The position numbers and the translations under genes are program-made. DNA of 6,732 nucleotides from Flavobacteriaceae bacterium (GTDB taxonomy: Bacteria; Bacteroidota; Bacteroidia; Flavobacteriales; Flavobacteriaceae), in assembly GCA_030625995.1 (NCBI GenBank), contig DAOUPU010000141.1, forward strand, positions 1-6,732. Direction: 5' to 3'. Each line of letters starts with the position of its first letter. Position 1 is the stretch's first letter. This document shows positions 1-5,759 of the stretch, piece after piece. The notes under the pieces are model-generated. The model searched no databases. It had not been told where the DNA came from and saw nothing but the letters and a program-made list of their open reading frames with translations.

Positions 1-662
1 ATATATGTCTGCCTGAAAATGGGGTAGTGGCGTTGAAATCCGAGAATATGACCTACGAACAAGCCGCGGCAATTCCCTTTGGGGGTAATACAGCACTGTA
101 TTTTCTTAAAAAAGGAAATGTAATTAGCGGTTCTGCTGCCAATCGTTCAGGTAGTCAAAAAGTCTTAATATATGGAGCTTCAGGATCGATAGGCACTTAT
201 GCGGTACAGCTTGCCAAATACTTTGGGGCAGAAGTGACCGGGGTTTGTAGTACTGCGAATTTAGAGATGGTAAAATCACTGGGAGCTGATCATATAATTG
301 ATTATACCAAGGTCGATTTTAGTAAAAAGGGAGAAGCCTACGATGTTATTTTTGACACTGTAGGTAAAAGTTCATTTTCAAATAGTGTAGGGTCACTAAA
401 GAAAAAAGGTGTTTTAATTTTAGCGGCATCCGGACTGTCAGGAATGCTTCGGGGTTTATGGACTTCAATTACAAGTAGTAAAAAAGTAATATCCGGAGTA
501 ATGAGTGAAAAAGCTGAGGATCTAATCTTCTTCAATAAGCTAATTGATACAGGAAAGATAAAAGTGGTAATAGATAGAAGCTACCCTTTAGAGCAAATTG
601 CAGAGGCCCATTCCTATGTTGATAAGGGACACAAAAAGGGAAATGTTGTTATTTCGATATAA
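1..662 (+). CDS. NAD(P)-dependent alcohol dehydrogenase / quinone oxidoreductase (MDR family), 5'-truncated by window edge
   Basis: C-terminal 219 residues of a medium-chain dehydrogenase/reductase; about 110 residues (the GroES-like domain) should lie upstream. The frame is open from base 3 and reads I-CLPENGVVALKSENMTYEQ, which continues the family pattern without a break, so the GTG at 27 is internal and not a start. The Rossmann domain carries the nucleotide-binding motif YGASGSIG (bases 171-194), followed by AVQLAKYFGAEVTGVCS and the SLGADHIIDY segment typical of family members that reduce quinones, enals or aldehydes with NAD(P)H. No zinc-ligand cysteine cluster is visible in the part present. 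The exact substrate cannot be read from the sequence. The stretch just before the Rossmann motif (SGSAANRSGSQK) is a little longer than I expect for close relatives. The DUF4386 gene follows after 37 bp on the same strand, suggesting co-transcription. Family assignment is firm; physiological role is open. Confidence 0.9.
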   Translation, partial: ICLPENGVVALKSENMTYEQAAAIPFGGNTALYFLKKGNVISGSAANRSGSQKVLIYGASGSIGTYAVQLAKYFGAEVTGVCSTANLEMVKSLGADHIIDYTKVDFSKKGEAYDVIFDTVGKSSFSNSVGSLKKKGVLILAASGLSGMLRGLWTSITSSKKVISGVMSEKAEDLIFFNKLIDTGKIKVVIDRSYPLEQIAEAHSYVDKGHKKGNVVISI

Positions 663-699
663 CAACCTCAAAAGACAAACAGGAATTATTGTAACTTAA

Positions 700-1407
700 A
701 TGATCGATCAAATGAATTCAAAGAAAAAAAATGCAAGAATTGCAGGGTTACTCTATCTGCTGATGGGAATAACAGGCGGTTTTGGTATTATGTATGTACC
801 CGCCAATATTTTAGTGGCGGGAGATATTGCCGCAACAGCCAGAAACATGATAGATTCTGAATTTCTTGTGCGTTTAAGTGTGTTTAGCGGTCTGGTAAGC
901 CAAACTGTTTTTGTTTTTTTGGTATTATCTCTAAACCGTTTGCTTAAAGAGGTTAACCCAAAACACGCCAAACTTATGGTTATTTTGGTAACGGTTTCTG
1001 TACCTATAGCGTTCTTAAATTCTCTTAACCTGGTTGCCGCCCAGATACTTGTAAGCGGATCAGATTATCTTAACGTTTTTGACACTGCACAACGGAATTC
1101 TTTAATGATGCTGTTTATTGAGTTATATGAACAAGGAATTATTATTGTCGAAATATTTTGGGGGCTTTGGCTCTTGCCATTTGGACTACTTGTTATTAAG
1201 TCTGAATTTATACCAAAAATTATAGGAATTTTCTTAGTCATTGGCTGTTTCTCCTATTTGCTGGAAAGTTTTACGAGTTTCTTTTTACCGGATTATCAAG
1301 AGATTATTTCTCCTTATCTGATGCTTCCATTGATAATTGGAGAATTTTCAATTATTTTTTGGCTATTGATAAAAGGGGTAAAGACCAAGGTCAATTTTGC
1401 AAATTAG
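700..1407 (+). CDS. DUF4386 family integral membrane protein
   Basis: A 235-residue, very hydrophobic protein with about six transmembrane helices, at roughly residues 14-36, 56-79, 89-117, 145-166, 172-193 and 204-225. The N-terminal KKNARIAGLLYLLMGITGG and the later block EIFWGLWLLPFGLLVIKS (about 151-168) followed by PKIIGIFLVIG are the recognisable signature of DUF4386, a family of unknown function in the cytoplasmic membrane. Length fits the family. Two ATG codons are possible, at 700 and at 712; neither has a Shine-Dalgarno sequence, and the family usually starts close to the charged KKNARIAG segment, so 712 is a real alternative. The gene lies 37 bp after the oxidoreductase gene with no terminator between, so a shared transcript is likely. 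It converges with the cotransporter gene. What it transports or senses, if anything, is unknown. Confidence 0.85.
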   Translation: MIDQMNSKKKNARIAGLLYLLMGITGGFGIMYVPANILVAGDIAATARNMIDSEFLVRLSVFSGLVSQTVFVFLVLSLNRLLKEVNPKHAKLMVILVTVSVPIAFLNSLNLVAAQILVSGSDYLNVFDTAQRNSLMMLFIELYEQGIIIVEIFWGLWLLPFGLLVIKSEFIPKIIGIFLVIGCFSYLLESFTSFFLPDYQEIISPYLMLPLIIGEFSIIFWLLIKGVKTKVNFAN

Positions 1408-1429
1408 TCTTAAAAACCAGTCACATAAA

Positions 1430-3613
1430 CTATTCATTCTTAATAAGGTCCAGATCCAGTACATTAAAATTATTCGCTGCTTTAACCAATAGGGTGGAGC
1501 CAATGGTTCCAAAAAGATCATTTGTTTTAAGAACAAATTCGGCCTGTTTCTCAATTTTGTAATCAGGGATACCTACTAATGTCAGATCTGTAGATTCGGA
1601 TTCTTCCTTGATCAGATCATAAAATGGTTTTTGCTCTACCGCATTATTAATAATTTTGATTTCGACATTTACTCTTAGATCTTCTACAAGATTGGAAATT
1701 TTTGTACGTATAATTCCGCGATCAATATTATTATTATTCACAAACAAAACTCTAATACTCGTGTTGTTCCATCTTGGTGATGCAATGATAAATCGTGCTA
1801 TATTAAGCATCATCTCTGCATTCTTACTGTCGGTTTCACGCCACCACAGGTCCACGGTTTGATAGTTGCCAAATTTTGTCTTTCTGTCAAAATCTAAATA
1901 CAATAAATTATAATCTAAATACAGCAGAGTTTCCGTCATTTTAGAATATTCCTTAGAATTTTCAAGGCCTTTGGGCCAGCCCATCATGATGGTATTTGGT
2001 TCAACACCCGAAAAACCAAAGGTTGTGGCAATATTTATTATGCCTTGATAAATATTATCCACCTTTATTTGTCTTGCAAAAATACCGAGTTCTCTAAACG
2101 TCTCACTTCTAATAATTTGTTCAGTTTTTTTTAAGGGTATAAAATCTTCTTTAACTACAATAAGTTTAAAATTAGTAACTATTCCCGTACGTCCTGAAAC
2201 GGTTTTACATAAGTCCAATAAATAAGATTGATGGTCGCTTCGGCCACTAAATAGTATAATATTTGGGTTCCAATTGGAGTTTTCATCAACTTTGGCATCT
2301 ATTTGTTTTAAACCTTTATTCACCACATTTTCCCAGACACTTCTCCAAACATCGTTAGATTGCAAGTGTACTTCTTTTCTTTGTAGTCCGAAATACAAAC
2401 CTCCGATAACCGCTAATGAACCGATCATTGCCAAAATATCCAGCTTGAACATGACGCCAAAACAAGCAATGAAGCCGAGTAAACCAATCCAGCTTTTAAT
2501 TTTAAAGGTTGGCTGAAAATCCGGATTAGCCCAGCTTTCCAGAAAATAAGAAATATTAATAAAGCCATAAGCCGTTAAGTAGAACATAGAAACCACACGG
2601 GCAATAACATCCAGTTCTCCAATTAAAATACCGGCCTCTGCTATAATAAAAACCAGAAATAAGGCATTTACCGGTTCATTGTTTTCACCTTTTCCTTTGC
2701 CAAATATTTTAGGGGTTACCTGATCTATGGACATGGCCTGTAATATTCTTGGCCCACCAAGAATCCCTCCAATTGCCGAAGATAAGGTTGCACCCCAAAT
2801 TCCGGCGACAACTGCAGGAGCAAACATGGCTATTTTCATTAAAATATTATAATCTGTTTTTAGTAGTTCAGAATTGATATTGAATGAAATAAAAATGGCT
2901 AGTCCCAGATAAACTATCAACCCCACACCAATAGCAGATAGGGTACCCATTGGAATTGATCTTTTAGGGTCTTTTAGATCACCACTCATGGCAATACCGG
3001 CAGTAAACCCTGTAACAGCAGGGAAAAATATGGCAAATACAACTTCTAAAGAAACTGAATCTTCCGTACTAAACAGATGGACAGTTTCCGGTGCAAATGC
3101 TGTTGTTCCAAAAAAGATAGAAACCAGGGAAATGATTATGGCTGCCAGAATAAAAAACTGCGCTCTAAGCGCAACAGATGTGCTTATTAATGCCAATGCT
3201 GTAATTGCAGCTAGAGCAAGGCTTCCTGTTAACCTAATGTCATTGATCGTCATTCCAAAGCCAAAATAAGCATTGAAACTTTCTGAAAAACCTACTAGAT
3301 ATAAAGCTATGGAAAAGGCTGTTCCAATAAATAATGCGATACCAATGGAGCCACCAATTGGAATTCCCATACTTCGGGAAAGCACGTAATAGATTCCTCC
3401 GGCTCCAATTTTTTTATCTGTAGCCACTGAAGACACACTTAAACCTGTGGAAACTGCGATAAGATGCGCTAAAATAATAACAATAATAGCTCCAATCAAG
3501 CCTGCATTGCCAACAACCCAGCCTAAACGCATATACATTATTACACCTAAAATAGTTAGGATTGAAGGTGTAAAAACACCTGCAAATGTCCCGAATTTCT
3601 TTTTTTCCGCCAT
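1430..3613 (-). CDS. Cation-chloride cotransporter (SLC12/Na-K-Cl cotransporter-like, APC superfamily)
   Basis: A 727-residue transporter with an N-terminal APC-fold domain of about 12 helices (residues 15-411) and a soluble cytoplasmic C-terminal domain (about 446-727), the layout of CCC proteins that move chloride together with Na+ and/or K+. The TM1 region FGTFAGVFTPSILTILGV (7-24) continues into MRLGWVVGNAG. TM6 has FFPAVTGFTAG followed by SGDLKDPKRSIPMGT (196-224), the CCC hallmark. Compared from memory with animal NKCC, the K+-site tyrosine in YLVGFSES (Y105), the TM6 P-x-x-T (P198, T201) and the TM8 serines in ATLSS (S278, S279; linked to Na+ binding and absent from KCCs) are all present, so a Na+-coupled type is plausible. 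The ATG at 3613 places MAEKKK directly before the conserved segment, so the start is well supported although no Shine-Dalgarno is seen. Bacterial members are often annotated as amino acid permeases; the C-terminal domain argues against that. Confidence 0.88.
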   Translation of the reverse strand: MAEKKKFGTFAGVFTPSILTILGVIMYMRLGWVVGNAGLIGAIIVIILAHLIAVSTGLSVSSVATDKKIGAGGIYYVLSRSMGIPIGGSIGIALFIGTAFSIALYLVGFSESFNAYFGFGMTINDIRLTGSLALAAITALALISTSVALRAQFFILAAIIISLVSIFFGTTAFAPETVHLFSTEDSVSLEVVFAIFFPAVTGFTAGIAMSGDLKDPKRSIPMGTLSAIGVGLIVYLGLAIFISFNINSELLKTDYNILMKIAMFAPAVVAGIWGATLSSAIGGILGGPRILQAMSIDQVTPKIFGKGKGENNEPVNALFLVFIIAEAGILIGELDVIARVVSMFYLTAYGFINISYFLESWANPDFQPTFKIKSWIGLLGFIACFGVMFKLDILAMIGSLAVIGGLYFGLQRKEVHLQSNDVWRSVWENVVNKGLKQIDAKVDENSNWNPNIILFSGRSDHQSYLLDLCKTVSGRTGIVTNFKLIVVKEDFIPLKKTEQIIRSETFRELGIFARQIKVDNIYQGIINIATTFGFSGVEPNTIMMGWPKGLENSKEYSKMTETLLYLDYNLLYLDFDRKTKFGNYQTVDLWWRETDSKNAEMMLNIARFIIASPRWNNTSIRVLFVNNNNIDRGIIRTKISNLVEDLRVNVEIKIINNAVEQKPFYDLIKEESESTDLTLVGIPDYKIEKQAEFVLKTNDLFGTIGSTLLVKAANNFNVLDLDLIKNE

Positions 3614-3640
3614 TAATAAGGCTATCTATATTTTTTTGTA

Positions 3641-3671
3641 TACATAAAAAACAGTGAGTAAATATAGTCAA
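3641..3671 (-). promoter_or_regulatory. Possible promoter of the cotransporter gene
   Basis: Read on the minus strand, TTGACT (3671-3666) is followed after 19 bp by TATGTA (3646-3641), ending 27 bp before the ATG at 3613. The TTG and the spacing suit the Bacteroidota housekeeping pattern, but the -7 element TATGTATA matches only four of the six fixed positions of TAnnTTTG. The TTGACT lies in the loop of the inverted repeat at 3646-3681. Weak candidate only. Confidence 0.25.
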
Positions 3672-3681
3672 ACTGTTTTTT
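3646..3681. repeat. Perfect 10-bp inverted repeat in the cotransporter leader/promoter
   Basis: AAAAAACAGT (3646-3655) and ACTGTTTTTT (3672-3681) are exact reverse complements separated by 16 bp. Either strand would give a stem followed by T residues, so it could act as a weak terminator or attenuator, or as an operator around the putative TTGACT. The A/T runs inflate the match; the specific part is ACAGT/ACTGT. Confidence 0.5.
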
Positions 3682-3721
3682 TAATTCCAATCCAAGCTGA
3701 TGAAAATTGATCTTATATAAC

Positions 3722-3742
3722 TAAATTTAATTTAAATTTAAT
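3722..3742. repeat. Tandem direct repeat TAAATTTAAT x2
   Basis: TAAATTTAAT occurs at 3722-3731 and again at 3733-3742, an 11-bp period close to one helical turn. It could be a binding site for a dimer or an A/T-rich UP-like element, but low complexity makes chance a reasonable explanation. Confidence 0.4.
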
Positions 3743-3855
3743 ATTACGATCATATATAACCGAGTTTTGAACATTTTGAGTTTTTAAATACGAGCAGAAT
3801 AAAAAGCGTAATGGCGAACTTAAATGTTAATCTCAAAGTATTTAAAATTTTTCTG

Positions 3856-3870
3856 ATCCAGGTGCTGGAT
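3856..3870. promoter_or_regulatory. Dyad ATCCAG-GTG-CTGGAT upstream of the sigma gene
   Basis: A perfect 6-bp inverted repeat with a 3-bp centre, 66 bp before the GTG start of the sigma gene. It is the main G/C-containing patch in a stretch of nearly pure A and T. In RNA the stem could grow by two pairs (G3855-U3871 and U3854-A3872). No T run follows on either strand, so a protein-binding site or leader hairpin is more likely than a terminator. Confidence 0.4.
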
Positions 3871-3893
3871 TATAAAATAAAAAATATTTATTA

Positions 3894-3921
3894 TGTAATA
3901 ATTTAAATTTTGAGCCACTAA
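3894..3921 (+). repeat. Leader element copy A (upstream of the sigma gene)
   Basis: This 28-bp element matches copy B at 5107-5133 with one inserted T and two substitutions (T/C at 3909, G/A at 3912). The shared blocks are TGTAATAA, TTAAAT, TT and AGCCACTAA. It ends 15 bp before the GTG start at 3937 and overlaps the palindrome TTATTA-TG-TAATAA (3888-3901). Placement just before two start codons suggests a shared regulatory or translational leader; its function is unknown. Confidence 0.65.
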
Positions 3922-3936
3922 TTAAAAAAAACTAAC

Positions 3937-4425
3937 GTGAGTAGCGATTTTTATACAATTTCCATTTTACCTTATGCAGCTATAATTATTAAGATTTGTA
4001 GGGCATATACTAATTCTCAGGAGGATTTCGAGGATTACTATCAAGAAGTTTGTTTACAGATTTGGCGAAGTAAAGACAACTTTGAAGAAAAGTCAGAGTG
4101 GTCGACCTGGATTTACAGATTGTCATTAAATGTATGCTTAACCCTTCTGAAAAAAAAGAAAAATAACAAGCAAAATCTCACTTCAGATCATCTTCCTCAA
4201 GAAATATTAGAGGAAAGTCAGATATTTTCAGACGAGTCATTGAATCAGCTATACGATGCCATTAGAAAATTATCTGAAATAGATAGAGCGGTGATCTTAC
4301 TTTATTTGGAAGAAAAGAGTTATCAGGAAATTGCTGATATCATTGGAACTAACCCTAATAATATAGGTGTGCGAATAAAAAGAATAAAAGGTCGATTAAA
4401 AATAATATTAAAACAAAAAGCATAA
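3937..4425 (+). CDS. RNA polymerase sigma factor, ECF-like sigma-70 family
   Basis: A 162-residue protein with the two-domain layout of ECF sigma factors. Sigma region 2 spans about residues 8-76, with the core-binding and -10 recognition segment DYYQEVCLQIWRSKDNF (33-49) and SEWSTWIYRLSLNVCLTLLKK (53-73). Region 4 spans about 102-160, with the helix-turn-helix YQEIADIIGTNPNNIGVRIK (129-148) that reads the -35 element. The start is GTG: the only in-frame codons between the stop TAA at 3919-3921 and 3937 are non-start codons, and SDFYTISILPYA aligns with the N-terminus usual for these proteins. The next gene begins 2 bp after this stop, suggesting translational coupling to a regulator. Copy A of the duplicated leader lies 15 bp upstream, so autoregulation is possible. 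The inducing signal and the promoters recognised are unknown. Confidence 0.92.
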   Translation: MSSDFYTISILPYAAIIIKICRAYTNSQEDFEDYYQEVCLQIWRSKDNFEEKSEWSTWIYRLSLNVCLTLLKKKKNNKQNLTSDHLPQEILEESQIFSDESLNQLYDAIRKLSEIDRAVILLYLEEKSYQEIADIIGTNPNNIGVRIKRIKGRLKIILKQKA

Positions 4426-4427
4426 GA

Positions 4428-5090
4428 ATGAAAAAATCAATTGAAAATATTTGGAAAGAAGGATTCTTAAAAAAGGATGCATTAATAGTTCCAAAACTTA
4501 ATGATCTATACGACCAAAAATCTATAGATATCGTGGCCAAATTTAGACGGATGTATAAAATTAATATTATTGCAATTGTTGTATTTGCGTTTATTTTTTT
4601 GCCAATAGCATTAATTGCGAGAATACCATATATGGGGATTCCACTGTTTTTCTTATTTATGTACATTGTCTATTTCGCTATAGGATTTAAAAAAGAATTA
4701 GATACTATTGATAAGAACGTAAATAGTTATCAATATCTCCAATCATTTAATAATTGGATAGAAAAAGTGACTTCATTCAATATAAAACTATCACGATACC
4801 TTTATCCTTATGTTTTTTTATCTATGGTGGCAGGATTTTGGTTTGGGAGTATTGGTGGAAATATTCCTGGTGAAGAATCTGTTAATTGGTTACTAGTAGA
4901 ATATCCCGATATGCTACTCCTTTTTGGTTTACCCGTAGTTGGGATTGTTGGAGCAATCACTATTGTAGGCCTCTTGGCTTTTTTCGGAGGAAAGATAGGT
5001 GAATGGGATTTCAATATAGGCTATGGGAGAATAGTGAGAAGGCTCAACGGATTAATAAAGGATATGGAGGAACTAAGAGCATCTTGTTGA
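4428..5090 (+). CDS. Four-helix membrane protein coupled to the sigma factor (candidate sigma regulator)
   Basis: A 220-residue protein of no named family that I can assign with certainty. It has a charged, cytoplasm-like N-terminus (about residues 1-43, with NIWKEGFLKKD and VPKLNDLYDQKS), two helices (about 44-64 and 67-87), a polar linker (88-122), two more helices (about 123-144 and 161-187) and a basic/acidic tail. Short segments like IWKEGF at the N-terminus recur in membrane proteins that follow such sigma genes in Bacteroidota, as I recall. The ATG lies only 2 bp after the sigma stop codon, the spacing typical of sigma/anti-sigma pairs. No zinc-finger anti-sigma motif (HxxxCxxC) and no FecR-like periplasmic domain is visible, so if it restrains the sigma factor it does so by another fold. 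The role is inferred from position alone. Confidence 0.8.
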   Translation: MKKSIENIWKEGFLKKDALIVPKLNDLYDQKSIDIVAKFRRMYKINIIAIVVFAFIFLPIALIARIPYMGIPLFFLFMYIVYFAIGFKKELDTIDKNVNSYQYLQSFNNWIEKVTSFNIKLSRYLYPYVFLSMVAGFWFGSIGGNIPGEESVNWLLVEYPDMLLLFGLPVVGIVGAITIVGLLAFFGGKIGEWDFNIGYGRIVRRLNGLIKDMEELRASC

Positions 5091-5106
5091 AAAAATGAAG
5101 AGCAGC

Positions 5107-5133
5107 TGTAATAATTAAATCTTAAGCCACTAA
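5107..5133 (+). repeat. Leader element copy B (upstream of the glycine-hairpin gene)
   Basis: A 27-bp near-copy of the element at 3894-3921, ending 18 bp before the ATG at 5152. Unlike copy A it forms part of an exact internal direct repeat: TAAATCTTAA at 5116-5125 and at 5131-5140, separated by GCCAC (15-bp period). It sits in a 61-bp gap after the four-helix gene, so it could give the downstream gene its own promoter or operator within the operon. Confidence 0.65.
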
Positions 5134-5151
5134 ATCTTAAAAACACATATT

Positions 5152-5607
5152 ATGACTATAAATGATACTACAAATATTTTTAAAAAATTACTTTCCAAAA
5201 CAGAAAAAAAATCTGAGATCAGGCTATATAATAGCTTTGTTGGGATACTATATGATCTGAAAAACAGAAACTTAACCAAGGAACAAATAAGGTCAATCGA
5301 AGAAGAGTTGGAGCATCTTAAACTAAAAGAGATTCCTGTAAACAAAAAGAAATATGTGACACGAAAGCTTAATGAATTCAAAAAATATCTAAAAGAAGAG
5401 TTCTCTTTGATTTCTGAAGGATATTATACTGCTATTGGAATAGCTTTAGGTACGAGTTTCGGAATTGTGTTTGGATCGATGTTTAAGGAGGCTATTGGCG
5501 TTTCAATGGGGCTTGGATTTGGAATGATATTAGGAGTTATTATAGGTAAAAGCATGGATTTACAAGCCGAAAAACAAAATCGGGTCTTGAAAACAAAAAT
5601 GAACTAA
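5152..5607 (+). CDS. Small membrane protein with glycine-zipper-like transmembrane hairpin
   Basis: A 151-residue protein. Residues 1-85 are hydrophilic and mostly helical, rich in Lys and Glu, with an amphipathic stretch LTKEQIRSIEEELEHLKLKE (41-60) that may form a coiled coil. Residues about 90-132 form two closely spaced hydrophobic helices rich in Gly with repeated GxxxG-type spacing (GIALGTSFGIVFG, then GVSMGLGFGMILG), like glycine-zipper proteins that pack tightly or oligomerise in membranes. The tail DLQAEKQNRVLKTKMN is polar. I recall similar hypothetical proteins in Flavobacteriia but no established function. ATG at 5152 is preceded by A-rich sequence usual for the phylum. It is 61 bp downstream of the four-helix gene on the same strand and shares the sigma gene's leader element, so it may be part of the sigma regulon or operon. 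A terminator-like hairpin follows. Confidence 0.8.
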   Translation: MTINDTTNIFKKLLSKTEKKSEIRLYNSFVGILYDLKNRNLTKEQIRSIEEELEHLKLKEIPVNKKKYVTRKLNEFKKYLKEEFSLISEGYYTAIGIALGTSFGIVFGSMFKEAIGVSMGLGFGMILGVIIGKSMDLQAEKQNRVLKTKMN

Positions 5608-5759
5608 ATTCCTGCAAAAACTTTTAAATTCTAATTCGTAAGCTTTAAGTACTGGTATGATAATGAAATCAGTGCTTTTTAGAAGAATAAGATGTTCAAA
5701 TTAAGCAATGTTTATTTATTTTAATAGATTTACACCAATCATTAAAATTCAAATTCTTT
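5608..5759. other. Intergenic region before the AraC-type gene
   Basis: A 152-bp gap holding the terminator-like hairpin and, after it, about 80 bp of A/T-rich sequence that should contain the promoter of the AraC-type gene. TAGATTTA at 5725-5732 resembles the TAnnTTTG element in five of six fixed positions, but I see no TTG at the right distance upstream, so no promoter is called. The duplicated leader element is not present here. Confidence 0.4.
5647..5680 (+). terminator. Likely Rho-independent terminator after the glycine-hairpin gene
   Basis: AAGTACTGGT (5647-5656) can pair with ATCAGTGCTT (5668-5677), a 10-bp stem with two G-U pairs and an 11-nt loop, running into TTTTT (5676-5680). 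It begins 39 bp after the stop codon at 5607 and 80 bp before the next start, so it probably ends the sigma-gene transcription unit and separates it from the AraC gene. Stem G/C content is modest. Confidence 0.55.

Larger units (their letters stand above)
3614..3936. promoter_or_regulatory. Divergent intergenic region between cotransporter and sigma-factor genes
   Basis: This 323-bp, strongly A/T-rich stretch separates two genes read in opposite directions and must hold promoters for both. No convincing reading frame was seen in it. It contains a perfect 10-bp inverted repeat (3646-3681) near the cotransporter start, a near-perfect palindrome (3631-3650), a 10-bp tandem direct repeat (3722-3742), a short G/C-containing dyad (3856-3870), a 14-bp palindrome (3888-3901) and copy A of a duplicated leader element (3894-3921). 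I found no full match on the sigma-gene side to the Bacteroidota promoter pattern TTG / TAnnTTTG with proper spacing. Confidence 0.6.

Noticed and set aside
27..29. GTG as start codon of the oxidoreductase
   Set aside because: The frame is open to the window edge and the upstream codons (I-CLPENGV) match the family, so the GTG encodes an internal valine.
1408..1429. Possible terminator between the convergent DUF4386 and cotransporter genes
   Set aside because: Only 22 bp lie between the stops and I could not find a stem followed by a T run there or in the adjoining coding ends.
2243..2252. GCCACTAAAT inside the cotransporter gene, resembling the core of the leader element
   Set aside because: It encodes part of the conserved FSGRSD segment on the opposite strand and the flanking bases do not match the rest of the element.
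2274..2516. Plus-strand frames inside the cotransporter gene
   Set aside because: They lie antisense to a strongly conserved coding region and show no recognisable protein features.
3414..3671. Minus-strand frame of 85 codons overlapping the cotransporter start
   Set aside because: Out of frame with the well-supported cotransporter N-terminus; its product is rich in Cys, Tyr and Phe and resembles nothing, as expected for a shadow frame.
3766..3769. TTTG boxes upstream of the sigma gene (ending at 3769, 3778 and 3912) as Bacteroidota -7 elements
   Set aside because: Each lacks a complete TAnnTTTG, and the first and last, checked for it, have no TTG at about 19 bp upstream.
5095..5118. Seven-codon frame ATG..TAA (MKSSCNN) between the four-helix and glycine-hairpin genes
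   Set aside because: Too short to support, with no ribosome-binding signal; it overlaps leader copy B, which better explains the region.
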